From the NCBI GenBank assembly GCA_032821775.1, contig JAVLRN010000016.1, forward strand, positions 124,001 to 188,000: DNA of 64,000 nt, read 5' to 3'. The notes under the pieces are model-generated. The model worked only from the letters and a program-made list of their open reading frames with translations, did no database searches and was not told the DNA's origin. Source of the stretch: Sanguinoderma infundibulare. Lineage: Eukaryota > Basidiomycota > Agaricomycetes > Polyporales > Polyporaceae. This document shows, piece after piece, positions 50,215 to 61,841 of this stretch; position 1 is the stretch's first letter, and each line of letters begins with the position of its first letter. The position numbers were made by a program, and so were the translations under genes.

Positions 50215-51835
50215 AGGGACCATAATGTTTGATCAAGTCGGCCTCAGCTCAAGCGCTGCTGCTTCAGCACTGCACTGGCGTGCCCCCAGACGCTGAGCGC
50301 TGACTCCCAGTTCGTCCCCTCTATCTTCAGGGGACGGCTGCGTGCGGATAGTGTGGCTTACGAGGCCATCCCCGGACAAGATGCCCCTTGAGTAGCTTTG
50401 TGGGAGAGCCTGCAGGACGTCCGCGCCTTTGCCGCGTTCTTGGAAGGTTTGCACCCCCTTGAACCTTCGTCCGTCACCGGTGGCGCCTCCGTTGGTAACG
50501 GAGGTCATCAAATTCCACTTGCGACAGCTTTCGAAGTGTACCAAAGCGTTCAAACCCCATTCAGAGCCTGAAAGGTACGAACTCTGTCGTAAGCTCTTAA
50601 ACGCCCGAACCCGAAGAGCGGCAAATTCTTGCAAAGATCAACGGGTGCAACCCCAGCAAACAGCGACAGGACCTCTCGTAGGACGGTCCACGCGTGACAC
50701 TGCGCAAACACGCGAAAGGGCAGCCAAACCCGCGCAAATCCACGCACCGTCAGCAATAAATTTTGGCGTTGCACTGTGATGCCTGGCGCGACGCTCACGC
50801 ATTCGGCTGGACGTTGGTGCGCTCGCGCTTGCGGCACAATGACATCGAGTCGCGTCGAGCTGGGGCCTGGAGCCAGTTGCCACGTCGGGCATTAGATACG
50901 AGGCCGCCCTCCGCCGAGCACGACGAAACGCCAGCGCCCAGCCATCTTCGAGCACGCCATCGCAGTATTCTCCAACGCCGGCCTTATGAATGTTGCGTGT
51001 CTCTTGTCACCGGCGTAGATAGCCAAGACCAAAACGTACTGCAAGGCTGACGCCGTCAGTGCGCTCCGCGCGAAGATGTCAGTGAATCTTTCTCAACTTA
51101 ACTCGGACACACTGGGCGTTCTGGCAAGCGGCCAACAGACGACCGCCGAACGTGAATATTTTCCATCCAACGGCCTGCCCATCCACTACCGGGAAAACCT
51201 GTTGCACCATGCATAGAGACTTGAAGAACCAATCTCGGAAGAATATACTCGCCTCACAGGGCTTTGTTATGCTTTCGTGGCTCTGCGATCACAGATAGCA
51301 CACTCATGTTCAGTCAGATAGTTGCGCAAGCGTGCAGAGCCCAGTCTCCAGAGGATGCCAGAATGGTGGATGGCCCATCTATCATGGAGGTGAGAGAAAA
51401 ACCCAGGACGGAGCTCAGGACGTGCTTGCCGGTAACTGGCCAGCGGTATTCCGCTTACATAAGTCGCGTCCACGTGACTGCATCAAGCAAGCGTAATTCC
51501 TCAGTCTTTCAAGTTGCGCTCCGAGGCGCAGCCCAATTGTAGCTCATGAACCCACTGGGGACCCCTCCGTCAAGCGGTTTAGTGCTAGAGTTGGACCGAC
51601 TGTATGCTTTGGTGAGTGACAAGTGGATGACATGCCTCGGATTTCTTTGTGACGCCCCTACTACAGAAGAACGAGCGGGGACGGCGGCGTGCCACGATAA
51701 TCACGGTGCTGCCAGTGCCGAACTGATTCAAGCTGTGAACGGTCACTAGTTTTCGTGCCGAACTCCTGCACGCTCACACGCGGTACAGGATCAAGGAAGG
51801 CACGCTGCACTATCTGCGTTCTGATCGCCTCCTCT
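50215..51835. other. Gene-poor stretch ahead of the hydrolase pair
   Basis: Unassigned short frames. From about 51710 to 51835 the sequence is the upstream region of the broken hydrolase; a partly similar stretch recurs at about 52860-52950. Confidence 0.4.
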
Positions 51836-52400
51836 ATGTTAGATATCGAAGCCACCGACTTTATCCTTCAGGGTGTTCCAAACGATGGTGGCCTCGGCGT
51901 CGTGGCGACTCGCTACTGCCACCACCACGCCACCGCCACCTCTCGACCGCAGGAAACCGTAGAAATCGTATATCTCTCGTTTGCCTGCATGCAATATCAT
52001 ATTGTACGACTTTCTCTTTATCGCCGAACCTATACTTGTCACTGATTGGTGTTTGCCTTGCTCGCAGACAAGGAGAGTTGGCTGCCCACTATCGAGTCCC
52101 TTTTCGAGTTGCAGTCCAAATCTCCCAATGGCGACTTGACTTATCATCGAAGTATGGTCCGTCGATGGGCCTGACCACGGCCGTTCCGCAATCATGAACG
52201 AGGACGGGTTGATGGAGCGACCTCAGGGCATCAGCGAGTCTTGATTCATTGCTCTATCATCCATACATTCAACTGCCCTCACCGTAGCTGCCCATGAGAT
52301 GGCTCGTGGGGCACAGGTCCCGCAAACGGGAAGAGAACGACATCTTCAGGGTATGTGCCTGTCTCTGTGCCTGCGCTGCGTATAGGAATTCAGAGACGCG
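51836..52400 (+). pseudogene. Broken alpha/beta hydrolase (copy 1)
   Basis: The ATG at 51836 gives MLDIEATDFILQGVPNDGG, nearly identical to the intact gene at 53314. The second exon reads DKESWLPTIESLFELQSKSP. An extra T (ACTTATC where copy 2 has ACTATC, near 52140) shifts the frame to a stop, although the following sequence still encodes VWSVDGPDHGRSAIMNEDGL in the other frame. The next exon begins AAHEMARGAQ and then decays, so the nucleophile elbow GxSxS is lost. A duplicate that became a pseudogene, lying directly upstream of its intact sister. Confidence 0.8.
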
Positions 52401-53313
52401 TGCTGACGGGATGTGACCAGTTCGACCCCATCGATCGCGGGGGCATTGACGTCCCGTCGTCGAGCACGAACAACGATGCCAGTGGCCAGTAAGTACCAGT
52501 GCAAGAAGGACGAATCGATTCGGAGTGCGTACCCTCTATTCAGGCGCTTGGCATATGGGCGACGATTGCATGTACATTCATGCAGCCTGTCATCAATGTT
52601 GCCGATAGAAGAAGAAGATAACCAGGGCGAGAGCGGCGGCGAAGAATGCGGGCAAGAAGGCGTGATTACCGGTTGGCTGGAATGCGGACCTCAATGCTCT
52701 CGTTCGCCTGCACCTCCAAGACTCCCAAATTCTGGGATTTCATCGACAAGCTACGTCCTTACCCAGAGGCCGTGACCTCAAGCCGCGCCGTGCAGAGCCA
52801 TACCGCAGAAAGACGACCATCGATCGAGCTACGCGACGGTGTAGATAGTGCCAATGCTGCGAAGTGATTCAAGCTATCAACGGTTAGTAGTGTCCATGCG
52901 AACCAACCCCCTGAACATAAATTCACGCTCACACACGGCACAGGATGGAGGAATGCTTCAAACAAGTGATTGTCGCTCCGCAGCAGGGCGAGGACTTTAT
53001 GTATGCCACAGTGACTTCTACATCATCCGAAACACACTAGCAAGAGGATTGCGCGCGCGTCACAGCGCGTGCGCCCCGGAAAACGGGTGTTCTGGACTGT
53101 TCTCATGGTCGCCGCGCACATCTAGGCTTTCAAGTATCACTGTAGTGTTCTCCTGGCACCACGAAAGGGGTGTGCGTGCCGGTGGGAAGTGAAGGGCATG
53201 AGCGGCAGTGCCGACCGCTTTTAAGTTTCAGTAGCCCCCGTGTCTGTGCTTTCCGCCTGTACACCCGCTTTTCAACGCCATGCTGCACTATCTGCGTTGT
53301 AACCGCCTCCTCT
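52401..53313. other. Spacer between hydrolase copies
   Basis: Contains a partial copy (about 52860-52950) of the sequence that precedes hydrolase copy 1, showing that the duplication included upstream DNA. A plus frame with SFACTSKTPKFWDFIDKLRP (52690-52760) is unassigned. Confidence 0.5.
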
Positions 53314-54656
53314 ATGTTAGACATTGAAGCCACCGACTTCATCCTTCAGGGAATTCCAAGCGATGGTGGCCTGGACATTGTGGTGACTCGCTACCGCCAC
53401 CGCCACCGCCACCTCTCGACCGCAGGAAACTATGGCAGTCGTCTGTCTCTCGTTTGCCTGCATGCAATATCATATTGTACGACTTTCTCTTTATCGCCGA
53501 ATCTATGCCTGTCGCTGATTAGTGTTCGCATTCCTCGTAGACAAGGAGAGTTGGCTCCCTACAATCGAGTACCTTTTCAACGAGTTGCAGTCCAAGGCTC
53601 CCAACAGCGACTTCACTATCATAGAAGTCTGGTCCATCGATGGGCCTAACCACGGCCGTTCTGCAATCATGAACGAGGACCGGTTGATGGAACGGCCTCA
53701 GGGCGTTAGTCAGTCTTGATTTATTCGCTCCACCGTCCGCCGTCCATTTAGCTCGCCTTTCCTAGCTGCACATGAGATGGCGCGTGCGGTCCAGGTCCTG
53801 CTCAAGTCCGGGCTCATCCAGGGAACCTCAGTCGTCGGTTTGGGTCACTCCGCATCGGCCTGTAGCTTGTACGATACTTATTCCCACTTTTTTCTTGACT
53901 CTCGCTGACTGAAAGGACTAGGCCTCTTGCAACCAATGGCTATCCTATCGACGAGCTTCCGTTCTCTTCCATTGTCCTGGTCGAGCCGGGAATCATGACA
54001 CCGCAGATGATAGACCGCGCAACTGCGGCCGGAATCCCTTACAACCGCATCATCGACATGGTGAAGAGGCGCAAGGATACCTGGCCTTCCCGCGCTGCGG
54101 CACGCGCATGGATGTCGACTCGACTGCCCTGGAAACACTGGACGCCCCGCTCGCTCGACCTCTTCGTTGTGGGTTTCCTCCAGTCGATTTCCATTTTGTC
54201 CAAGGTGATTTTGATGCGTTTGTTCAGGAGTATGGACTGCGCGATCTCCCGACAAGGACGTACACAGATGTCCAGAGTGGCGTAACGCTCTGCTGCACCC
54301 GCGCCCAAGAAAGTGTGAGCTACATCCGTAACCAAGATTCCGTCGATTGCCTGGATCGTTTGAAGGAGATCTGCCCGGTGATCCCTGTTCACTGCGTCTT
54401 TGGCGACCGACCAGATCTCATGTGAGCGTGCAATCCCTTGATCTCGATTCCCTCCTGACTTTGCGCAACGTGCAGACCGGATTTCGTGAAAGCGGACATC
54501 GTAGACGAGAAGCAAGGCCGGAAGATGGCTTCGATCACGACTATCCCGGGCCGAGGACATCTTGTAAGTGGCACCAAGACGATCATCACGCCCGATGACA
54601 ACCATCCTAACAGTACGCGTAATATAAGATCATTATGGAAGATCCTCAAGGCGTAG
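53314..54656 (+). CDS. Alpha/beta hydrolase family protein (copy 2, intact)
   Basis: Serine hydrolase of the alpha/beta fold (PF12697-type), substrate unknown, probably cytosolic. Exons: 53314-53440, 53523-53708, 53766-53868, 53922-54165, 54228-54421 and 54476 onward. Exon phases fit throughout. Exon 2 begins FAFLVDKESWLPTIEYLF and contains WSIDGPNHGRSAI. Exon 3 carries the nucleophile elbow GLGHSASA (Ser in GHSAS; the second small residue is Ser rather than Gly). Exon 4 gives FSSIVLVEPGIM. Exon 5 gives YGLRDLPTRTYTDVQSGVTL and VHCVFGDRPDL, the usual region of the catalytic Asp. The last exon has TTIPGRGHL with the catalytic His. The end is either TAA at 54622 after a final small intron or TAG at 54656 by read-through. 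The donor after exon 4 (GTTGTG) is unusual. Convergent with the reductase at 54753. Confidence 0.8.
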
Positions 54657-54752
54657 CGTCAGCGGTGTGGGATATCCTGTGCAGCAGTCGGCAGCGCGAG
54701 AAGTTGAGTAAGCTGTAAAACAGACTGTATGAATGTCGTACACACCCTCTGC

Positions 54753-56214
54753 TCAATTATCCCAAGTCTTCTCCGCCTCGAGGAGCGCGTCGATCGTCTC
54801 CTCAAGCGTCCTCTGCCAGCCCAAGTACTCGGTGATTCCTAGGATCTCCCGCGCCCGCGTCGTATCGTACTTCGACAGCGGTCCCGGAAGCTCGGGCGCG
54901 TTCGACTCGAGCGTCGGAAGCCTGTGTCGCAGCGCCGGGCGTGTGTCGTGCAGGTGCTTCACGGCGACGAACCACGTCATGACTTCCGGGCTCGCCACAA
55001 TGAAGCGCCTCTCCTGTTGGTCCGCGCCGGCGCGAAGCGGGGGCAGCTCCAAGGCGCGGAGGTGCGCGCGGGCGATGTCGCGCACGTCGACGTGGGATGG
55101 CAGGACCTGGTAGGGGAGGGGGCGGCCTGGCTCGCCGGCGATGAGTTGGTAGAGCATGCCGGGTGTGCCCAGGGAAGCCTTGGAGAGCGGGAGGATGGGC
55201 GGACCGTAGACGAATGGAGGGCAGACTATGGATATCGGGTTATTGGGGCAATCAGTCGGCTGTGGCCGCGAGAGGAGCGGAGCGAGGGACGTACTGGTCG
55301 CGATGTCGAGCTCGGGGTGTTCCTTGTTGAACTCCCAGACGGCTTGCTCTGCAAGGATCTTCGTCCCGCAGTAGACGTAGAAGTCGTTGCGGCCGGGGCT
55401 CAGGAGGTCCTCGCGTGAGGTCTTCCCCCACTCTGCAGGAGATGCAGCACATGAGACAAGGATACATCTCTTCAATGACTCAAACCCCCGCTTACTCTTC
55501 TCGGTGAAGGTGAGACCTTTGTAGCTGTCCGCCATGTCGGCTGTATGCGGCCACAAGTCAGCTTTCTTGTCCGCTCCGAGCTTGTGAATATGAATAGCCC
55601 ACGATCAAAAACGGCCGCCGTGCTGCTGGTCACGACAAACTTCTTAATCCCATTAGCTGCACCTTGGCGGATGACATTCAGTGTCCCATGCACAGCGCTC
55701 TGTATGGTGCAGTGACCGAATTAATGATTAGCGCAATGTCAGTTTGGCAGTACTGACCCTGATCTGTCCTGCTGGATCTTCTTTACCGGAGAGCGGCGAT
55801 GCAACATGGAGGACCGCGTAGACGTCTGACACAGCATGATGTGAGCGCACTATACTGCAAGTACCTAAGGGAGTAAAGCCAGGTGGGGTGCGCTCACCCT
55901 TGAACGCATCGGTGAAGTCGCTGATCGCAATGTCGTCAATCTGGACGGCCTCAAACTTCGGGGTTGCTTTCCAGAACTCGCGGATGAAGTCGACCTTGGC
56001 TGCGCGAGCAGTGCTGTTGCCAGGTAAATATCGCGAAGAAGAGAAAAGAGTGAGGCCAACATACCCTCGAACGCGGTATCCGGCATCGAGCAGCTGCTGG
56101 ACGACGTGAGCTGCGATGTAGCCGGACGCGCCGGTGATCTATGAAAAGGTGTGAGCTGGGAGGTGCTGCGAGAGCAGTCCCTCCACTCACCAAGAGGAGC
56201 TTGTTGGAAGTCAT
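54753..56214 (-). CDS. Gre2-like NAD(P)H-dependent aldehyde/ketone reductase (SDR copy 6)
   Basis: Intact minus-strand member. Exons: 56191-56214 (MTSNKLLL), 56065-56138, 55898-56013, 55758-55825, 55603-55699, 55496-55540, 55295-55432 and 54753-55225. Lengths 24/74/116/68/97/45/138 again match the family, and the phases agree. The nucleotide motif is ITGASGYIAAHVVQQLL (Ile instead of the usual Val). The serine region is FVVTSSTAAVFD and the catalytic motif YCGTK (VYCGTKILAEQAVWEF). Exon 8 gives CPPFVYGPPILPL, HVDVRDIARAHL and a C-terminus EETIDALLEAEKTWDN. The donor after exon 5 (GTGGGC) is weak but the junction keeps the frame. It lies 20 kb from the nearest other copy and in opposite orientation, so the family has spread within the region by more than simple tandem duplication. 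Confidence 0.88.
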
Positions 56215-57334
56215 GCAGGGCTTGTTCCCGCGTGAGTTTATGGTCTCATCGAGAAGAATGCTCCAACGCTTTTAACCGACGGCCAACTCAGGGTCAAGCG
56301 ACCAGTGCCCCGGAGAGTTCGGGGACGCATAAGCCATGGTGATCAGATGGGACCGCCCTCTGCATGAAAAGGCATACAACCGGCCACTGTGGGCACGGCT
56401 TTACACCAACTCCGTCTCCGAGACTCGCTGATCGTGTCAGCGCTCTGCCAGAGTATGTAATCCCGGATCCGTCCCTGGGGGCTGCCGCCGGCGTCGAGCC
56501 TTCAAGACAGGAGAATATAAGCTGAGGTATAGGAGAAAGACTTGGAGTTCGGCCACAAGGGGTTTTCTCCCGATGGTCGTTCGTTCGGGCATTAGATGGA
56601 TCACCGAGGCGTGAGTTAGTACCCGGTCGGTGAGAAGGGTGTAAAATGGAGATTACGCAATGTTCGCATTTGTAAAAAGGTCCCCGATCCAGACACAAAG
56701 GACCAGATGATGCTGCGCATGGAGGTCGTCAGCTTGAATACCGAGGTGGAGTTCAACAAGCTACCCACTAAGAGATCCGAGTCCTCGCCGCGGTCCACAC
56801 AAGGTGTCACGGTGGCCCTGGACCGAAACGATCATGATATCATATCCACATGTTTGTGGGCAGATTCCCCGCTTGGTGCGCTATACAATGTAAAGCTCCG
56901 GATTCCACATTCGACGTGTTACTCCGGATGGATGCTCACGGTTGCCGCGAACACCCCGAGCCGTGGTGCCTTGGCGCAGAGATCATCAATCGACACTGCG
57001 AGCTGATATTTGGAACCATGGTGAAATATTTGAGACACCGTATTCCGGATTTCCAGAGGCGCGAAAGCCACGAGCACCTGGGCAGAATAACTTAGCGTGG
57101 AGGGACTGGGGAACGGAAAACACAGCCACATACTCAACGTCATATTTGATTGAATTTGAGAGCCGAGGGCGGACAGAGACAAGGGGTTTCGAATTCAATG
57201 CAAACACCGTAAACATAATTTCACCTTCAATCGATCCATCATGTTAGAGTAGTGTAAAACAGCTCGACACGGCGCCAACGTACAAATGTCCGGCTCCAAA
57301 CAAAAAACACCATAGTAGACCAAGCCCTCACCGG
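56215..57334. other. Intergenic, nothing recognised
   Basis: Promoter side of SDR copy 6 and terminator side of the coiled-coil gene. Overlapping short frames only. Confidence 0.45.
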
Positions 57335-60300
57335 TCACCCCCGCCAACTAGGCACAGGCGCAGCCTCCGCACTCCCAGCCGGCACCCTCCTCGCGCCGCC
57401 CTTGCTCGGAGGCTTCATCACGGTTCCCCTCCCTCTAGCGCCCGCAGCCGCAGCCGCCCTTGTGCGTGCACCAACACCGCTCGCGGGCTTACCGGCCGGC
57501 TTTCTCGCATCCTTTGAAGCAGCCCCGCCCTTCCCACTGCCTGGCCCGGAAGGGTTGAGCTTCGCGCGCTTGACGTTCTCCTTCTCGAGCGTCGCTCCCG
57601 CACGGGCGCGCGACGTCCTCGTCTGGGGCTGGGGTTGTGGTGGTGCTGGCGCCTCCACGCGCCCCTTGCCCTTGCCCTTGTCTACCGCCTTGGGCTTATT
57701 CACCGGAGCTATCTTGTTCCCCAACGGGCTGTGGTCGTCCTCGGACACGCCCAGCTCCTCCGCGAGGCTCCTCGCCGGCTCCTGCTGGGCCACACGCGTG
57801 GGGATGTGCGAGACGTCCGCATCCATCGCGTCCTCGTCAACCTCGGCCAGAGCGTCGAGCACGGGGCCATCGGGGCTGTCAGGGGAGTTGGCGAGCATGA
57901 GAATACGGCTGAGCGGGCTCGGTTTCACGGGGGAGTACGCATGGATCATGCGCTGGGCGAAGGGTTTCGCCATCGGGAAGGGGCGCGGCGTGCTCGGGAC
58001 GGGAAGAGGCGGGGCGGGGGGAGCGGATGAGGAGGATGAGGAGCTCGCTGAAGATACAGGCTTGTGGGTGGTGTCCATGATGTCGTCGTCGGAGATATCG
58101 GCCGACGGTGGGGGTATCTCGAGTTTTGGCAGTGGGGGTATAGGTGGCAGTTTGGTTGCTCCGCCTGCTTCTGGTGAGGGGAACGACGCAGCAGGGGACG
58201 GAGGGGGAAGCACGAATTCACTCGTGAGTATCGCGGGGGACAGGGAGGCTGGGGCCGCCATGCTGGTCTTGAACTGGGGCGGCGGCTTAACGGGTGAAGG
58301 AGGTATCGTGCAGGGAATGACCTCCGTCTCGTATGCTGGCATGACTTTGCTCTTTCGTGGAGCTTTCGCTTTCGGCGAAAGAACAACGCCGAGGCCCGAG
58401 GAGCGCCGCGACACGCGCGTCTTACGCGGGCTTGCAGCCTTGCCCTTCAGTTTCCGAGCCGATTTACGAGGTGAGTTGTGAACGGCAATAGAAGCAGGGA
58501 GACCTGATATTGGAGCGGTTGAGGAGCTACCTGCTGGCGCAGGCGTTGGCGGAAGTTCGGCAAGCATCATCTCCACTTCCCAAGAACGCTTTTCTTCGAG
58601 TAGCTTTAGTCGCTCGGCCTTGAAGGTGGACGGTGAGACATCTACGACGCATGCTATTCCAATTAGGGAACATACCTCCAGGGCGGCTTTCTCCTTGCCT
58701 AGCCTGACAGCGGCCTCCGTAAACTTCCTACGCTCCTCCTCGAGCTCCTTGAACCGGGTATCCAGTCGCTGTCTCTCTTCGTCTCGCGCGGGAGCGGTCA
58801 TCAGGTCAATGCTCATCTCCCCGAGGTCGCTCGCTGCCATTCGCTGGTCTTGAGCGTAGCGATCAAACAGCTCTTGCGTCTGGGCCGCCGACGCGGCGGC
58901 CTGTTTCTGCGACTCGCCTACATCCACGGCCGTGAGTATCATTCAACTGCATGAGCCAAAAAAAAGGAAGCTGTACCGAGGTCTGCACGGAGCTTGTCGA
59001 TAACAGCCTGAAGGCGTTGGAGTTCCACGCCGTCTTCCACCCGAGTAGATGGTATTCGCGTCTTTGTCGAATGTGGCGGAGATTCTTTCCTCGAGCCACT
59101 GCAGGATGCTGTGTTGGGCTGCGTTTTCTGCCAGATGGTCTCGCGGAGGGACGTGAACAGGTTGTTCAGAATCTGTCTAGTCCCCTCCACAGGCTGGCTT
59201 TGGAAGAGAGTGTCGAACGAAATGGGTTCGGGCTTGCATGTCGTTAGGATCAAAGTCGCTCAAAATGTCCAAAAGACGCACCTCTGGCGGAGCGTCCGCA
59301 TCCCCGACCGTCCGCGTCGCATGCAAAACACTCTGGAGCTCATTTGCAGCACTCAGCAGCAACCCTCTCAGTCTCCTGTTCTGCTCAAGCAGCTCTTTCC
59401 TGGCGCCCTCCGCCTGCTCCAGCGCGACGTCCAGAAACCCCTGTCCCTTCCCACAGAGCTGCACGTCACTAGCGTCGACGACCGCCAGGTTCGCGCACGT
59501 CATCCCCGCAGGAAGCGAACCGGCCTTGAGCTGGGAGTCGGAGAGCTTCGTCCAGCGCTCGACCATGCGCTCCTTCTCCTTCTCGAGCTTCTTGAGTTCC
59601 GTCTGGTGCGTCGCGCGGAGGCCGTGGAGGGTAGTGCGAGTGCGCTGGAGCTCGGCGGTTGTGTGCTTGTGTGCATTCTCAGAGGATTGGAGGGATTTAG
59701 AGGCGGAGCTGGGTGGGGCGAATCAGTGCCGGCGCAAAATGATTGGCATGCCGCTCATTGCTCAGTCCTCGCGAATACCCCTAGGGAAAGACATGGGCAC
59801 ATCCGCTTCGGGTACGTGCATATAGCTGCACGACGTGGGGCAGCCTATGATGAAAAGGCGAACTGAAGTGTGCAGGGCGGTGAAGGCTATCCTTGAAGCC
59901 GTACGCGACCTCCACGGGTCAGAATAACAACGCGTATACCCGTGTCCATCCCTAAACACACTAGGCTAGACAACATGATGAGGACAGGGACGACTTACGT
60001 TGCGCGCGACTTGTGAAGGTTCATCTCGCGTTCGGCGTTTGCAGCCTTGTCGGTCTCCGCCTTGTACATCGAGGTGAGGCGTTCATGGTCGTACGTTTGG
60101 GTGCGCAGTTTCGTTGTCAGGTCTTCTGTGCGCGTCATGTCGTCCTATACGAAGTCTGTGCCGGAAGTGCGTTGGAGAAGGCGAGGGGACTCACGATTCG
60201 TTGGCTGAGCATCCCCAACATGCACTTGACTACCCGATCCGAATCCCCCTTCGCTAACCCATCCAGCGATAATCCAGCATCGTGCACAAAGCCGTGTGCA

Positions 60301-60446
60301 ATGAGTTGTGAATTAACGTACTGCAAGCTAGAGGTCGATGTGCATGATTCCGAGGAGCCAGTGTCGGAGAATCCAGGTGAGGTGAGTTCGGAGAGAGACG
60401 CGTCGAGGGCCCAGTGGACGAGTTTCTTCGGCGTTCGCTTATCCAT
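57335..60446 (-). CDS. Afadin/alpha-actinin-binding (ADIP/SSX2IP-like) coiled-coil protein, frame-disrupted
   Basis: Exons: 60195-60446, 59999-60144, 58977-59708, 58676-58917 and 57335-58618. The N-terminus (KLVHWALDASLSELTSP, YVNSQLIAHGF) and the following helices (EDLTTKLRTQTYDHERLTSM) match the ADIP domain family (PF11559), whose animal members act at centrosomes and junctions; fungal members are thought to be microtubule or spindle-pole associated. A long coiled coil follows, then KEKAALE-AERLKLLEEKRSW and a C-terminal Pro/Ser/Ala-rich basic tail of about 400 residues ending SWRG. In exon 3 the conserved reading changes frame three times in about 190 bp (near 59236, 59118 and 59050): DFDPNDM, then ISFDTLFQSQPVEGTRQIL, then HSILQWLEERISATFDKDAN, then TRVEDGVELQRLQAVIDKL. 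The rest is intact. Either recent decay or sequence errors. Confidence 0.75.
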
Positions 60447-61841
60447 GACCAGAGGAAGCCGCTGCGACCTATGTCACGGTAAGACGCACAGGATGTTGAA
60501 GGCGTCGGTGTCGGGGGTGTCGGAGACGTCGAGGGGATCCAGGCGGAAGGCGTTGATGACGACGAGTAAGGAGCCGCGAGCCGCGAGCGCGGTTCGACCA
60601 CCTCGCGTCTGGCCACGTGATCGAGGTTGCAGTGGGGCCAACCCGATTTTCTCGGGATTGCAGGTTCGACCGCTATCACCACCACCTATCGCTGCACCAG
60701 CTCTCATCCGTCTCATCCGTCAAACTTCACTGCTACTTCGAATGCATATACGAGCTCTCTTAGGCCGCAGTGTGCAGTTGGGAATGAGGCCTCATCGCTA
60801 GCTCAAAGTGACCAAATACGAGCCATTGGTTCCGAACACAAGGCTACTTACCAGCTAGTGAAAAGTAGGTTAGAAAAGCCCGTGCATCTGCCAATAACTA
60901 ACGTACACTCTTGACAGACTAGCGCTATAGCAATGCTTTCTCCTGGCAAACGCTCGTAGAGATCATTCGAAGCTTCTCCCAATGATGTAGGCTGTACACC
61001 GTGGGACGACGGAAAGCACAGAACCCAAATACTGCTTGGAGGACGTTGAGGTGCGGCAAGCGAAACACCCCACCGACCGTACCTTGACTCCTGACCACCA
61101 TAGCTCTTCAGCCAGAATAGCCTCCATGGCTGAATCGGCCGTAGCAGACAGATCTTCCCCAGATTATGAGGTGCGTCCTGGTTGCTCTGCGATTTACTGT
61201 ACGATGAACCGACAATCTTTGCCGATCGGACTGCCCTAGTCTTTCCATATCTCCTCCAACCCTGTTAGCCGGAGGGCCTCCCCAATCCCTCTGACCACCG
61301 CATCGTCGGCTTCACTCGATGAAAACATCGATACGGGTCGTTCCGACCTTGCGGAGTCGGACTCTGGTTCAAATGTGGGGTGTCGATCACGCACATCGCC
61401 CATTGGGCCCTTCGCGGCGTTTGATTCTTCGCCAAATGTCCGTGTTATCCAAGTGCCTATTCCCCACGCTACGATCATACCTCCGCCCGCCGGCAATGGA
61501 AGCCGAGTGTCTCAAAAGGACCAATACGCACAGCGAACAGTGAGTAATCCTCACTATACAGTCTTTTGCATGTCAAACTGCAGTCTCTGTGCGCGTCGAA
61601 GCTATTTGGCCGTATTTTGTTTCCGCTGCCGGTTAGGTTGGTTAGGGTTGGTCGCGCCCGACGAAACCAATTCGTCGAGGATAAATTTCCACAGACTCCC
61701 AGGGGAAACGGGGCTGGATCCCGAGTCGGCGGCACTGGGGGATTCGCCTCGCCCGGTCCCGAGCAGGAGGGCGGCGAGTCGCCGGCGGGGCTGCAAATAC
61801 GAGCAAACAGCTCAGCGCGCGAGCGTCGGCTGCCGTTTGAT
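60447..61841. other. Divergent promoter region and unresolved 5' exons
   Basis: Lies between the coiled-coil gene and the DUF6535 gene. An ATG at 61126 opens a short piece (MAESAVADRSSPDYE) that ends at a GTGCGT donor and could be a first exon of the DUF6535 gene. The segment 61650-61760 also gives a reasonable peptide (RINFHRLPGETGLDPESAAL). I could not join them with confidence. Confidence 0.35.

Noticed and set aside
57402..58481. Plus frame of 359 codons opposite the coiled-coil gene
   Set aside because: Antisense shadow of the Pro/Ala/Ser-rich tail; the minus frame continues a conserved multi-exon protein.
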